64,000 nucleotides of DNA from Prevotella sp. UBA4339 (GCA_002393725.1 DGTJ01000096.1:14482-78481); one strand, 5' to 3'. Counted from the first letter of the stretch, positions 1-9,925 are shown. Program-made: numbers and translations. Notes: generated from the letters alone by a model not told the origin.

Positions 1-467
1 GTCCGTATGCTGTCCCTGCAAGTGCGGTTGGCATCGTAGCGGATAAACATATAGTGCTTGTCCAAATGAGGTGCCAATGAGTCGATGCCATCCATCTTGT
101 TCAGACGAGCCATGATTCTTTCGGCACATTTCTGACAGTGCATATCGTCCATTCGCTGACCATATCCTCGCTTGATAACCTCTGTTGGGCTATAAGCCTT
201 TGCTTTGTATCTGCCTGTAGCAGCCAGGAGTGAATAGATGGAGTCTGTGCAGGTCTGCTGAGGGTCGTAGGCGATTTTTACCGTACGGCGCTCGTAATTG
301 AATTGCAGTTCACCTACACCAGGGTTCTTACGGAGTGCTGTCTTCACTTTGTGTCCGCACTCTTCACAACGCATACCGTTGATGCGGACTGTGATAGTGT
401 CACTATTGGCAGCCATAGCTCCTATAGAAAGTATTGAAGCAATGGCCAGGATAATAATTTTCTTCAT
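1..467 (-). CDS. exported protein with two heavy-metal-associated (HMA) domains, 3' end outside window
   Basis: The reverse strand opens with ATG at 467 and reads without a stop to the window edge (155 codons seen). It has a short signal peptide (MKKIIILAIASILSIGAMA). A first HMA-like domain carries GMRCEEC, and a second carries MHCQKC; both are the CxxC metal-binding loops of the CopZ/MerP fold. Such proteins bind soft metals such as Cu(I), Zn or Hg and pass them to partners, here probably in the periplasm. The start ATG overlaps the stop of the upstream gene as ATGA, so it is the fifth gene of the TonB-receptor operon. That placement suggests a metal or metal-complex as the operon's cargo, which is inference. 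The C-terminus is not visible. Confidence 0.8.
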   Translation of the reverse strand, partial: MKKIIILAIASILSIGAMAANSDTITVRINGMRCEECGHKVKTALRKNPGVGELQFNYERRTVKIAYDPQQTCTDSIYSLLAATGRYKAKAYSPTEVIKRGYGQRMDDMHCQKCAERIMARLNKMDGIDSLAPHLDKHYMFIRYDANRTCRDSIR

Positions 468-1231
468 TTTGCAATATATTTTTTTCCGTTATTAATTAAT
501 AGTCCACCTTGGTTGGCTGTTGCCTTGTGTCCTGTAAGGTCGTATGTCTGGTTGCCTGTTTGTATATTGGCTTTTATGTTGTTGATACCCGTAGGGGCAG
601 CCGAAGGACAATCCCAGAGTTCGCTCCATGGGATGAATTTCAGATTGTCAGCAGTGGTCTCGAGTGTAGCTGTCAGGCGTTCCATCATTTTTTCGCTCAC
701 TGGCAGATACAGGTGTTCGCCTTCCTCCAAGTCGCAGGATTGATATTGTTCGGAGGCATATTTTTCGTCGCGTTCAAAGCCGACGTGCCCTTCTGTGTTT
801 ACAAACTTGTAGACACGCTTGTCTTTCTGGGTGACGGTTCCTGACTCTGCAGCCCAATAAGCACTGGTAGAAAAGAATTGCTTAGTGGCTTCGCGGTCAG
901 TAAATGTCAAAGTATATAAACCGGGGGTGGCTGTCAGTATCAGACCAGAGTTGCTACTGGTGGAATGAGCTATTACCACTTCTTCGCCCAGTTCCTGATT
1001 GTTGAATCGCAGTCCGGGAGACGAAATGTTGCCCGAGCCAAAGAAATTGCTTACTATAACACCGGCAGGACCAGTAAAGTTGCCACTTGGTTTGATAGCC
1101 AGATGACCCGTTGAAGGTATGACAACTGTAGTGTCCCTGTCTTCTGCTGACATATTCAGGCAGCAAAGGCTTAAGCACATTCCGATAGTCAGTTTCCTGA
1201 TAGAATTTAATTTGTAATACTTAATTTTCAT
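464..1231 (-). CDS. small exported protein with GKK-type C-terminal tail
   Basis: No family is recognised. The ATG at 1231 is preferred: it is followed by a basic start (MKIKYYKL) and a hydrophobic segment ending near NMSA, a plausible signal peptide of about 30 residues. The longer frame from 1270 only reads back through a GTGGAAT-type repeat. The mature part is rich in Ser, Thr and Gly, as expected of a surface or periplasmic beta protein. The last 30 residues (YDLTGHK, then LLINNGKKYIAK) match the tail seen on two other exported proteins of this window and resemble a type IX secretion or anchoring tail. It sits between the DUF6850 barrel and the HMA protein with an ATGA overlap to the latter, so it is probably an accessory of the same uptake operon. 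Confidence 0.65.
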   Translation of the reverse strand: MKIKYYKLNSIRKLTIGMCLSLCCLNMSAEDRDTTVVIPSTGHLAIKPSGNFTGPAGVIVSNFFGSGNISSPGLRFNNQELGEEVVIAHSTSSNSGLILTATPGLYTLTFTDREATKQFFSTSAYWAAESGTVTQKDKRVYKFVNTEGHVGFERDEKYASEQYQSCDLEEGEHLYLPVSEKMMERLTATLETTADNLKFIPWSELWDCPSAAPTGINNIKANIQTGNQTYDLTGHKATANQGGLLINNGKKYIAK

Positions 1232-1271
1232 TTCTTTTATTATTCCTTTAATACATTCCACATTCCACATT

Positions 1272-2801
1272 TTAATACCACAGACCTACAGAAATACCTG
1301 CCTGAAGTCTGTTGAGATTATCTTTTGCGACAGCATAGTTGCCGTAGGCACTGACAAACCAGTTACGAGTGAATTTCTCGATGGTGATGGGCAACTGATA
1401 CGTTATCTTCAGCCGTCCGTCGAAATAGTCTTTATTGAGAATATCCATATCTGGCAGGAGTACAGCTTGGGCATAATCGGTAGTCGCATCGTAAAGAGAC
1501 AAGTCTGCCTTAGTGGAGAAATGATAACCAACCTTCGCCTCAGCCCACAGGTGGTTGCTGAAGAGAGGCACTCCACCCTCCAACATGAGATGGGTGCTGG
1601 CATATTTCAGTTCTGAGGTGTTGAGCAGATGCTTGTTGGTGACACTCTGTAGCATAGCGGTTGCCCCGAAGTAGGTGCTTACATTATTATCATTAGCCAG
1701 TGAACAATGGTAGCGAAGACTTATGTCTGTCTTCTTCATTTGGTATCGCTTCTTATATGTAAAGACCGTGTTCCAACAGATGGAGTTGAAACCGGTGACA
1801 CTGTCAGTCTGGCTGATGCGCTCCTGACGATATTCATCTGCATAGGCCTCTTCGTAGTTGATAGAGAGGTCTGCCGAATGCAGCAGGCGTTCTGTCTTCA
1901 TGCGGTTACGGGTGTTGAATCCGAATCTGTTGTTGTAATATCTGCCCGGCTCGTATTTGTTGGTGCCGTAGACATATTCCGTTCCGTGAGCCAGGGTAAG
2001 ACTGTTAAGGCTATGGAATGAAAGACTGCTGTATCCGTATGTCAGTTCTGCTCCTAATTCATGATTTACGTATTCTCTCATATAGCCGTTGTAGCCACCG
2101 ATGGTGCCAGTGGCATTTTCCAGACCTGTCATCACGTAGTATTTCAGATTGGGGTCTGTCTGAACTGTGGTGAGGCTTGGAAGTTTCTCTTTCCTACGGT
2201 CATAGTGTGCTGCAAGACCAAAGGTGCTGTTCCCTGTGGAGTAGGTTATTGCCGGTGTGAAGCGGTACTGTGCCAGGTTGATACGTGAACGGGGGTCACG
2301 AAGCCTTGACAAGTCACCTACTTTATAAAAGAGGTTGGCACCGTATGTGAATCCAGACAATTTTACTGAGGCGAGCGAGGCGTTGAGTTCGAAGTCCTGG
2401 TTGTCGTATTTGCCTGCTACGCTATTGCCGGAGATGAATGGATTGCTGTTATAGCTGCGTATTACGTCGCTCCAGGCTCTGTCTTTAGTGCGTCCCATAT
2501 CAAATCGGAAAGCCCCATAGCCATAGAGATACTTGCCTATCTTCTGATAGCGTTCGGTAAAGAATGCCAGATTGTTGTTCATCCCTCCATCCTGTACACG
2601 ATGCAGGTCTCCGTCAAGATGGCAATAGTCAAAGTATGCTATGCCTCTGTTGGCAGCAGAATCCAGCGAGAGTCCTGCTGCATTCTGTGTCAGTCGCCAC
2701 AATTGGGTTTCGTCGGCATATCTGTAGCTTTGTGTCGATACGGTCTGGGCAGTGACACCAGCAGCGTAAGCCAATAGTATTATGTTGAATATTCTTCTCA
2801 T
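1272..2801 (-). CDS. DUF6850-family outer membrane beta-barrel protein
   Basis: A protein of 509 residues with a signal peptide cleaved near AGVTAQ. The rest is alternating short hydrophobic and polar strands with many Tyr and Asn, typical of a transmembrane beta barrel; it ends in an aromatic residue (GLWY), as many barrels do. Length and neighbours match the DUF6850 family, which in Bacteroidota often travels with a DUF4876 lipoprotein and a TonB receptor. The start overlaps the stop of the DUF4876 gene by 4 nt. Its function is not established. By context it is an outer-membrane partner of the receptor, perhaps for the same metal-containing ligand. Confidence 0.75.
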   Translation of the reverse strand: MRRIFNIILLAYAAGVTAQTVSTQSYRYADETQLWRLTQNAAGLSLDSAANRGIAYFDYCHLDGDLHRVQDGGMNNNLAFFTERYQKIGKYLYGYGAFRFDMGRTKDRAWSDVIRSYNSNPFISGNSVAGKYDNQDFELNASLASVKLSGFTYGANLFYKVGDLSRLRDPRSRINLAQYRFTPAITYSTGNSTFGLAAHYDRRKEKLPSLTTVQTDPNLKYYVMTGLENATGTIGGYNGYMREYVNHELGAELTYGYSSLSFHSLNSLTLAHGTEYVYGTNKYEPGRYYNNRFGFNTRNRMKTERLLHSADLSINYEEAYADEYRQERISQTDSVTGFNSICWNTVFTYKKRYQMKKTDISLRYHCSLANDNNVSTYFGATAMLQSVTNKHLLNTSELKYASTHLMLEGGVPLFSNHLWAEAKVGYHFSTKADLSLYDATTDYAQAVLLPDMDILNKDYFDGRLKITYQLPITIEKFTRNWFVSAYGNYAVAKDNLNRLQAGISVGLWY

Positions 2802-4018
2802 TTGTACTCTCTTGGATTGAAGTCTGTGCCGACGGTAAAGTCGTTCTGGCTATTATTAGTGTCCACAAGAATTCTGCGACCTTCTGGAGTCACCGACTCT
2901 GTCTTACGGCATACTGTCTCGCCGTTATAGCCGTTGGTAGCATTGATATATGTATATCCGGCATCGATGTAGTTGAGGAGTCGCTTGGTATTAGCGTCAA
3001 CTCCTGTCTGGGCCTTGTTCTGCAGGATTTCTATACCGTCGATGATACTACTTGTTGGAATCTTCATAAAACGGTTACCCTTCGTCTTGCCGTATGCAAA
3101 GGTTGTTGGCCAGTTGGCTACATCCTCGTCTGTGCTGAAGATGACGATAGAGCACGGACCGCTCTGTACCAGATTGAGGTATGTGAGGCTGGGGTAGGTG
3201 GTGTAAACCAGTTCCAGTGCCGGTGTGTCAGGATTGTTTGTGGTACGTCCCTGCATGTCTTTGGCTTCGAAGTCGGCATCCAGCAGGTTGCGCTCCAACT
3301 CGCCATTGGGACGATGGTCGATGGCACTGTTTGCCAATAATACGGTTCCTCCAGGCTGAACGCTATAGCCCTGACTGTATGTAGGGATGCGGAACACCTG
3401 CTTTGCGACTACTGTATCAGGTATTTGCCCTGGCGTATAGGCAATAGTGCTTTCCGATTCCATCAGAGCGATATACAGTCCGCTGACATCCTGTGACTCA
3501 TCGGAGTTATTATAAAGTTCGATGTATTTACCTGCTATGTAGTTCTTGTTGTTCGTATCCTTGCTGCCGGCATAGTACACCTTTCCTATTATCATCGACT
3601 GGTCTCTGGTGACGCTCATGTTGAGGGTGAGGGTCTTTTCATCTGAGAGCATCTGACTGCTGAGGCTGCCAGATACAGTATATTTTCCATTCATTACCGT
3701 CTCTCCTGTCATAGAGCCGTATTCATTTGCCGTCATCTTCCATGAGGCTGCAATGTCATAGACATCAGGCACAATGTTCTGGAAGGTAGCGATGCCGCCA
3801 GCGTCAGTCTGTGCCGAGATGGTCTGACCTCCAAGGGTCAGCGTCACGGTATGGTTGCTGAGGTCTGCCTGTGTCAGGTCGGTAGGCATTTGTAGTTGCA
3901 CTTTTACCGAGAAGGCTTGAGTGGCATCGTCAAAATCGATGCAGGATAAGAGGAGGAAGGAGAATACTAATGCCGCTATAGGAATCCTTCGGAAGTGCTT
4001 ATTTATGCAGGTAATCAT
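2798..4018 (-). CDS. DUF4876-family outer membrane lipoprotein
   Basis: 406 residues. The N-terminus is basic and hydrophobic and ends in the lipobox FLLLSC, so the mature protein should be lipidated at that Cys (about residue 26) and sit at the outer membrane. Residues 35-110 look like a carboxypeptidase-regulatory or Ig-like beta sandwich (VTLTLGGQTISAQTDAGG). The remainder, with YIELYNNSDE, has the look of a lamin-tail-like beta domain. The arrangement fits DUF4876 proteins encoded next to TonB receptors. It is the second gene of the operon, 16 nt after the receptor and overlapping the DUF6850 gene. It is probably a surface ligand-binding partner of the receptor; the ligand is unknown. Confidence 0.75.
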   Translation of the reverse strand: MITCINKHFRRIPIAALVFSFLLLSCIDFDDATQAFSVKVQLQMPTDLTQADLSNHTVTLTLGGQTISAQTDAGGIATFQNIVPDVYDIAASWKMTANEYGSMTGETVMNGKYTVSGSLSSQMLSDEKTLTLNMSVTRDQSMIIGKVYYAGSKDTNNKNYIAGKYIELYNNSDESQDVSGLYIALMESESTIAYTPGQIPDTVVAKQVFRIPTYSQGYSVQPGGTVLLANSAIDHRPNGELERNLLDADFEAKDMQGRTTNNPDTPALELVYTTYPSLTYLNLVQSGPCSIVIFSTDEDVANWPTTFAYGKTKGNRFMKIPTSSIIDGIEILQNKAQTGVDANTKRLLNYIDAGYTYINATNGYNGETVCRKTESVTPEGRRILVDTNNSQNDFTVGTDFNPREYK

Positions 4019-4034
4019 AATTTTCGATATTCAG

Positions 4035-6800
4035 TTAGAGATTAAAAAACAGTACCACACCGAAGGAGAAGTTGCCAGTGTTCCTTTGCGTCAGTGTATT
4101 GCTTGTCGAAGAACTCATGAACGGCTCGTAAAAGAGCACGTTGTTGGCATAGAAGGAGAAACCAGCCGAGCGCCCCAGTTCTTTTGTCAGACGGGCTGAG
4201 AGATTCCATGTCACGGGGTTCTTCGTCGGGATGTTGTCACGTGAGACGATAGCTTCGTCTTTTAGTGCGATACTCTCCATATCACTGGGCTTTGTAGGAT
4301 AGTATGAACCATCGATGCCCAGATAGCCGTTCATCATTTCACTTGTGATATCGTGGGTCTGCAGGTCGCTTGTGATCCATGCGATGGGGTCCTTGCTGGC
4401 CACGTAGCTCAGGTTGGAGTTGTGCCAGATCACTTGTGCTGTCAGCGATGCCACCATTCTCAGCTCCGGGATATTGGTAACCAGTCGCAGGGTGCTCACA
4501 AATCGGCGGTAGCGGCTATAGTCCAGTTCTGAGGGATATACGATCTTGAATGGAGCAGTGCCGTATTGACGATAGGCGGTGAAATTGTTTATGGGGTTGC
4601 TGGCATTCAGGTTCTTCGAGTAGTCCTTACTCTCCTGCCAGGCCCCCGACAGATATACCGATGTGTTGAGAGGCTTGATCTTGCCGAAGTCCATATCTAC
4701 CTCAATACCTTTATTTATGCTGACGCTGGTATTGCCTATCATGCCTGTTGTCGTCCAGTATGGTGTGGTGCGGGCTGGATTGCCGTAGTCTATTGTCGTA
4801 GGCTGTCCGGGAGTGATTATCAGACCTGCATTCTGATCGTAGTAGTTCACGTAGTACATCTGATACTGTGTCAGGTTACTGAAGCCGTTGGGTGTCTTGT
4901 CGCGATAGGCGGTGATGCTCAGCTTATGATTTCCTGGCAACTTGATATCCACTCCTGCCTCTATCTTTGTGGTAGTGGCGTTCTTCAGATCCTTGGAGTA
5001 TTCCACGTCGTAAACGAAAGTATGGTAGTTCAGCAGTTGTGCTGCTGCATCGTTTTGGGGCATATAGCTGGCAGCCACGTGGTCGCTGTAGTGCTTGTCG
5101 GGATAGAGATAGTTGAGTCCTGGGGTTTTCGAGTTCAGTCCGATGCCTCCTCTCAGGCTGAGCCAGTCGGCAAGTTCGAGTGTCAGGTTCAGACGAGGTG
5201 AGAGTGCCAGTGTGCGTACTTCATCGAAGGGCTGAAGGGCGGTGAATCTCACTCCCGCCTGCACTCTCAGATTGCGCTTCCCCCAGTATTGCCAGCTGAG
5301 GTTGTCTTCTGCGAACAGAGCTATCTGGTGCAGTCCCGGTACATCGCTGAAGGCTCTTGGGCGCCCGCTGCTGTTGGGGCGCAGAGGATGGCGCTCGTCT
5401 TCGTTATAGTAGCCCTTGCCACTGTTCCAGGTGTATGAATAGTCAAGCCCCGTCTTGAATCGCTGATATACTTTGCCAGATTTAAGAAAGAAAGCATTGT
5501 TGGCCTTGACATACAGATTGCCGGGACGACTCTCTGATACACCTGTTGCCTGATATGAGGCATTCTCCCAAGGTATGTTATGATAGCCGGTCTCGCGGGC
5601 TGTGATGATAGGTATCAGTCCGCTACTTGTACCCACGAAGGCTGTATTGCGAGCATCGGTCTGGGTCAGTGACAGTCCGATGGTGTAGGAGATGTTTCTT
5701 GAGAAGAGGCGGTCGACGGTGATCTTGCCATTATGTGTCAGGCTGATTGTCTGGTTTTTGTTCTTCGACTCTGTACCATCCTGAATGGCGTCAGGGTCTT
5801 TTCCGCTCCAGTCCTTGCTCAGCATATATCGCAGCTTGGTGTCGGTATGCCATTTGCGGCTCAGGTCGATACCGTAGCCGGCACTGAAGTTATATCGGTT
5901 GTACGAACGGGTCTTCTGTCGTGGGTCGCCCCAGGCCTTGGCATAGTCGAGGTTGAAGTTCAGCACACCGGCTTTGTTCATCTTCAGGCCTTTGCCGAGC
6001 GAATAGTTCATCAATCCGGGATTCACCTTGCCTTTCACCTGCCAGGGGGTGACACCGATCTTAGAGTGCACCACCACCAGTCCGCTTGTAAGGTCGCCGT
6101 ATTCTGCAGACGGTATGCCACGCACCACCTCTACCTCCTCGATGTCGTCGGCATTCACCTGTCGCAGGTCTGTGCCGGTGAAAGAGGTGGCGGAGAAGTC
6201 GCCTTGCGATACATTTCCGTTGTTCGACATCGGCACACCGTCTACGATGACGCTTGAGCCAAAGGCAGCGGTATTGTTGTTCGACAGCTGGCGAATCTGA
6301 AGATTCTGCTGGGAGGTCATATCTACATTACCCATCAGATGACCTGGGATGAGCTGCATCACGTCGGCCAGGGAGGTGGCTTGAAGGTGGTCGATGGCCT
6401 GCCTGCCGATAATGCTGCTGGTAGAGGTGCCTGAGGCGTTCCTGCGGGCAGTGACAGTTACCTCCTTCAGGGCCAGGCTGCTCTCCTGCATACTTAAAAA
6501 TAGTGATAGCGGCTTGTCGACTTTCACTTGTTGGCGGATGGTTTCGAAGCCTATATAACTTATTATGAGGGTATAATTACCCACCGGGATGCCGCTCAAT
6601 GTAGCGTTTCCCTCCAGGTCGGTGACGGCATAAATGCCGATTGGCTCTAACTGACAGGTAGCCATAACTATGGGCTCCTTCGAGGCTTTCTCGCTGACTT
6701 TCAGGCGGATATGAAATCCATTCTTAGCGGGTTGGGCCGATAGAGTGACCACTGACAGGCATGACAGTATTAATAGTGCGAAGATATGTAGTTGACGCAT
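4035..6800 (-). CDS. TonB-dependent outer membrane receptor with carboxypeptidase-like N-domain
   Basis: 921 residues: signal peptide ending at LSAQ, a carboxypeptidase-regulatory-like domain (about 30-110, with GNYTLIISYIGFETI), a TonB-box-like stretch (LKEVTVTARR), a plug domain (about 125-240, with SLADVMQLIPG and VEVVRGIPSAEYG), then a 22-strand-type barrel ending in FFNL. It should import a ligand across the outer membrane using the TonB/ExbBD force. It is not a SusC: no SusD gene follows. It leads an operon with DUF4876, DUF6850 and HMA proteins. A -7 box lies 27 nt upstream. A metal complex or metallophore is the most likely cargo by context only. Confidence 0.88.
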   Translation of the reverse strand: MRQLHIFALLILSCLSVVTLSAQPAKNGFHIRLKVSEKASKEPIVMATCQLEPIGIYAVTDLEGNATLSGIPVGNYTLIISYIGFETIRQQVKVDKPLSLFLSMQESSLALKEVTVTARRNASGTSTSSIIGRQAIDHLQATSLADVMQLIPGHLMGNVDMTSQQNLQIRQLSNNNTAAFGSSVIVDGVPMSNNGNVSQGDFSATSFTGTDLRQVNADDIEEVEVVRGIPSAEYGDLTSGLVVVHSKIGVTPWQVKGKVNPGLMNYSLGKGLKMNKAGVLNFNLDYAKAWGDPRQKTRSYNRYNFSAGYGIDLSRKWHTDTKLRYMLSKDWSGKDPDAIQDGTESKNKNQTISLTHNGKITVDRLFSRNISYTIGLSLTQTDARNTAFVGTSSGLIPIITARETGYHNIPWENASYQATGVSESRPGNLYVKANNAFFLKSGKVYQRFKTGLDYSYTWNSGKGYYNEDERHPLRPNSSGRPRAFSDVPGLHQIALFAEDNLSWQYWGKRNLRVQAGVRFTALQPFDEVRTLALSPRLNLTLELADWLSLRGGIGLNSKTPGLNYLYPDKHYSDHVAASYMPQNDAAAQLLNYHTFVYDVEYSKDLKNATTTKIEAGVDIKLPGNHKLSITAYRDKTPNGFSNLTQYQMYYVNYYDQNAGLIITPGQPTTIDYGNPARTTPYWTTTGMIGNTSVSINKGIEVDMDFGKIKPLNTSVYLSGAWQESKDYSKNLNASNPINNFTAYRQYGTAPFKIVYPSELDYSRYRRFVSTLRLVTNIPELRMVASLTAQVIWHNSNLSYVASKDPIAWITSDLQTHDITSEMMNGYLGIDGSYYPTKPSDMESIALKDEAIVSRDNIPTKNPVTWNLSARLTKELGRSAGFSFYANNVLFYEPFMSSSTSNTLTQRNTGNFSFGVVLFFNL

Positions 6801-6826
6801 AAACGTTTTCTTCTTTTACAGGTTGC

Positions 6827-6834
6827 AAAAGTAC
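6827..6834 (-). promoter_or_regulatory. -7 box (TACTTTTG) of the TonB receptor operon
   Basis: Reverse-strand TACTTTTG fits the Bacteroidota TAnnTTTG element. A TTG at 6854-6856 lies 19 nt further upstream, as expected for the -33 element. The start codon is 27 nt downstream. Confidence 0.6.
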
Positions 6835-6921
6835 AAAAATTAACAATAAGTGGCAATACCTAAAATTGGGGATATTTGCATAAATTGGATTGCGCGCTCG
6901 TGGAATTTCGGAAAAAGTTGC

Positions 6922-6929
6922 TACCTTTG
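6922..6929 (+). promoter_or_regulatory. -7 box (TACCTTTG) of the M16 protease gene
   Basis: TACCTTTG lies 30 nt before the ATG at 6959 and is divergent from the receptor promoter. The -33 element is not clear. Confidence 0.6.
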
Positions 6930-6958
6930 CACAAATTTTAATCAAACTTAATCACATT

Positions 6959-9766
6959 ATGAAGAGATTTATTGGTAGTATTATGCTGATGCTTGGTATT
7001 TCAGCCGTCAGCGCACAGCCATTGCCCCACGATGCGACAGTACGGAAGGGGAAACTGAAGAACGGAATGACCTACTACATCCGTCACAACGCCAAGGAGG
7101 CAGGACTTGCCGACTTCTATATCGCCCAGCGAGTGGGCTCTATCCAGGAGGAGCCACGTCAGAGGGGTCTGGCTCACTTCCTTGAGCACATGGCATTCAA
7201 CGGAACGAAGAATTTCCCTGGCAAGGGCAAGCGACTGGGCATCGTGCCTTGGTGCGAGACCATCGGAGTGAAGTTCGGTGCCAACCTCAATGCCTATACG
7301 TCGGTAGACCAGACGGTATATCATATCGGCTCTGCCCCGCTGAAGCGCGACGGTATCATCGACTCGTGCCTGCTGGTGCTCCACGACTGGAGCCACTATC
7401 TGTTGCTCGAGGAAGGAGAGATTGACAAGGAGCGCGGCGTGATACATGAGGAGTGGCGCACTCGCAGGGCAGGGCGCGCCGTGCAGCGACTGATGGAGCA
7501 GGCTATGCCGAAGATATACAAAGGCTCGAAGTACGAGGACTGCCTGCCTATCGGATCGATGGACATCGTGGACAATTTCCCTTACCAGGACCTGCGCGAC
7601 TACTATCACAAATGGTATCGCCCCGACCTGCAGGCGATAATAGTGGTGGGCGACTTCGATGTCGACAAGATGGAGAAGAAGATCAAGAAGACATTCTCCT
7701 CGATCCCGATGCCGAAGAACGCTGCGAAGAGAATCTACTATCCCGTGGCCGACAACGACACGATGATCGTTGCCATCGAGAAAGATGCCGAGCAGCCCAT
7801 CGTGCTGTTCAACCTCTACCAGAAGCGTGACGCTACGCCCGACGAGCAGAAGAATGATGAGAAGTATCTTCGTGGCGACTATATCGACGGGCTCATCGGT
7901 TCGATGCTCAACGACCGCCTTGCCGAGCTGCGGCAGCAGGCTGTGCCTCCGTTCCAGAGTTCTACGGCGAGGGCATCGTCATTCTTCGTGAGCCGCACGA
8001 AGGAGGCCTTCTCACTGAGCGTGAGCTGCAAGCAGGACAATATCCTTGGAGGAATCATCACTGCCGTTGCCGTGACGGAGCGGGCTCGCCAGCACGGATT
8101 TACGGCCTCTGAGCTGGAGAGGGCCAAGAAGCTGTATCTTAATGCGGCAGAACGACGCTATAAGATGAAGGACGACTACCGCAACTCGCACTATGTGAAC
8201 CAGTGCGTGCAGAACTTCCTCTCCGGCGAGCCTCTCATCTCGGCTGAGAAGAAACTGGAGAACGCGCAGAAGTTCGACCGCGAGGTGACCTTAGCCGAGG
8301 TGAATGCCGCAGTGAAGGAGCTTATCACCGACAAGAACCAGGTGGTGACGATGTACGCTCCCGACAAGGAGGGTTTCGACATCCCTACGGAGGCAGAGAT
8401 CGAACAGGTGATACTCGCCACGCAGGCCTTCAGCTATGCGCCTTACTCAGAGCAGCAGCTTGCCACAGAACTCATCAGCCAGTTGCCAAAGGCCGGCACT
8501 ATCGTCAGCGAGAAACCCTGGAGGCACGGCTTCACAGAGCTGACACTGTCGAACGGGATGACCGTTTACATGAAGAAGACCGACTACGAGGCTGATGCTG
8601 TGACGCTGAGCATGCAGGCCGACGGTGGAACATCGGTATACGGAGATGAGGACGTACCAAACTTCTCGCTGATTGCCAGCGGAGCGACGGAAGGTGGTGT
8701 AGGTCAGTTTGACGCCATCACCCTGCGCAAGATGCTGACGGGCAAGTCGGTGAGGGTGAGCCCATCAGTGGGGGCCAGGACGCAGGCCATCAGCGGAAGC
8801 TCGTCGGTGAAGGACATGAAGACGATGTTCCAGCTGGCATATCTCTACTTCACCCAGCCGCGCAGGGACACCACTGCATTCAATGGACTCATCAACCGCA
8901 CCCGCTCGTTCCTGGCCAACAGGAATGCATCGCCGCGCGTGGACTACAACGACTCTATCCGCGCCATTCTCTACGGCCACAATCCCCGTCTGGCTCCGAT
9001 GACTCAGGCGAGGCTCGACATGACAAACTACGACCGCATACTCCAGATATACAAGGAGCGATTCAGTGATGCCTCAAACTTCAAGACCGTCATCATCGGA
9101 AACTACGACGAGCAGGAGCTGCGACAGATGGTATGCCAGTATCTCGCCTCACTGCCCTCTACGGGCAAGAAGGAACAGGTGAACAAGGCGAACCTGGCGC
9201 AGATAGTGGGTGGCCAGTCAGTGCACAAGTTCACAAAGAAGATGGCCACGCCGCTGGCGAACGTAAGCATCTACTATACTGCCGACGTGCCGTTCAGTCC
9301 GAAGAGTGACCTTGAACTCGACTTCCTCAAGCGCTGTCTCTCGATAGCTTACACCGACTCCGTACGCGAAGAGAAAGGTGGCACGTATGGCGTCAGCGTG
9401 AACTTCGACCTCGACAAGGACGACACTTCCAATGCCTTGCTACAGATATCCTACAATGCCGACCCGGAGCGATACACCGAGCTGAATCCTATCATCTACA
9501 AGCAGCTGCAGAACATCGCCGACCACGGCCCTGCCGCCTCGTCGCTGCAGAAGGTCAAGGAGTATCTCGTGAAGCAGTACGCACAGGTAGCCATTACCAA
9601 CGACTACTGGAGCTACGTCATCTGGCACGAGATAGACGATGATGCCGACTTCGACCGTGACTACTGTAAGATGGTGGGCGAGGTGACCGCCGCCGACGTA
9701 CAGCGTATGGCGCAGAAGATGCTCGCCGCCAAGCGGTGCATAGAGGTGACGATGCTCTCAGAATAA
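6959..9766 (+). CDS. M16 family zinc metallopeptidase (PqqL/insulinase type)
   Basis: 935 residues from ATG 6959, chosen because it follows the -7 box and begins a signal peptide (MKRFIGSIMLMLGISAVSAQ). The first M16 domain carries the inverted zinc motif HFLEH (in GLAHFLEHMAFNGTKNFPG) and the distal Glu ligand in GVIHEEW about 75 residues on. A second M16-like half (from about residue 520, LTLSNGMTVYMKKTDYEADAV) lacks the HxxEH motif, as usual for the inactive clamshell partner. It should be an exported peptidase acting on small peptides in the periplasm. A single gene; a strong terminator follows. Confidence 0.92.
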   Translation: MKRFIGSIMLMLGISAVSAQPLPHDATVRKGKLKNGMTYYIRHNAKEAGLADFYIAQRVGSIQEEPRQRGLAHFLEHMAFNGTKNFPGKGKRLGIVPWCETIGVKFGANLNAYTSVDQTVYHIGSAPLKRDGIIDSCLLVLHDWSHYLLLEEGEIDKERGVIHEEWRTRRAGRAVQRLMEQAMPKIYKGSKYEDCLPIGSMDIVDNFPYQDLRDYYHKWYRPDLQAIIVVGDFDVDKMEKKIKKTFSSIPMPKNAAKRIYYPVADNDTMIVAIEKDAEQPIVLFNLYQKRDATPDEQKNDEKYLRGDYIDGLIGSMLNDRLAELRQQAVPPFQSSTARASSFFVSRTKEAFSLSVSCKQDNILGGIITAVAVTERARQHGFTASELERAKKLYLNAAERRYKMKDDYRNSHYVNQCVQNFLSGEPLISAEKKLENAQKFDREVTLAEVNAAVKELITDKNQVVTMYAPDKEGFDIPTEAEIEQVILATQAFSYAPYSEQQLATELISQLPKAGTIVSEKPWRHGFTELTLSNGMTVYMKKTDYEADAVTLSMQADGGTSVYGDEDVPNFSLIASGATEGGVGQFDAITLRKMLTGKSVRVSPSVGARTQAISGSSSVKDMKTMFQLAYLYFTQPRRDTTAFNGLINRTRSFLANRNASPRVDYNDSIRAILYGHNPRLAPMTQARLDMTNYDRILQIYKERFSDASNFKTVIIGNYDEQELRQMVCQYLASLPSTGKKEQVNKANLAQIVGGQSVHKFTKKMATPLANVSIYYTADVPFSPKSDLELDFLKRCLSIAYTDSVREEKGGTYGVSVNFDLDKDDTSNALLQISYNADPERYTELNPIIYKQLQNIADHGPAASSLQKVKEYLVKQYAQVAITNDYWSYVIWHEIDDDADFDRDYCKMVGEVTAADVQRMAQKMLAAKRCIEVTMLSE

Positions 9767-9796
9767 ACTTACACTTCAGGGCACAGGCCATATAGG

Positions 9797-9829
9797 AGCG
9801 CAAAGGTTTTTATCCCTTTGCGCTTTTTT
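9797..9829 (+). terminator. intrinsic terminator after the M16 protease
   Basis: A perfect 10-bp stem (AGCGCAAAGG and its complement) with a 7-nt loop, followed by a run of T at 9824-9829. Confidence 0.88.
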
Positions 9830-9894
9830 GTTTCTGCGCAAGGATTGTATCCGTCATTTTGTCTCGGGAATAAATAAGAAAATCAAGCTTTTAT

Positions 9895-9925
9895 TTTGCA
9901 TTTTGCCCGACTTTTTGTAACTTTG
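9895..9925 (+). promoter_or_regulatory. promoter of the cytidylate-kinase-like gene
   Basis: TTTG at 9895-9898 and TAACTTTG at 9918-9925 are 19 nt apart, a good Bacteroidota -33/-7 pair. The ATG is 44 nt downstream. Confidence 0.7.

Noticed and set aside
5733..6257. 174-codon forward frame within the TonB receptor
   Set aside because: Antisense shadow of a clear receptor gene.
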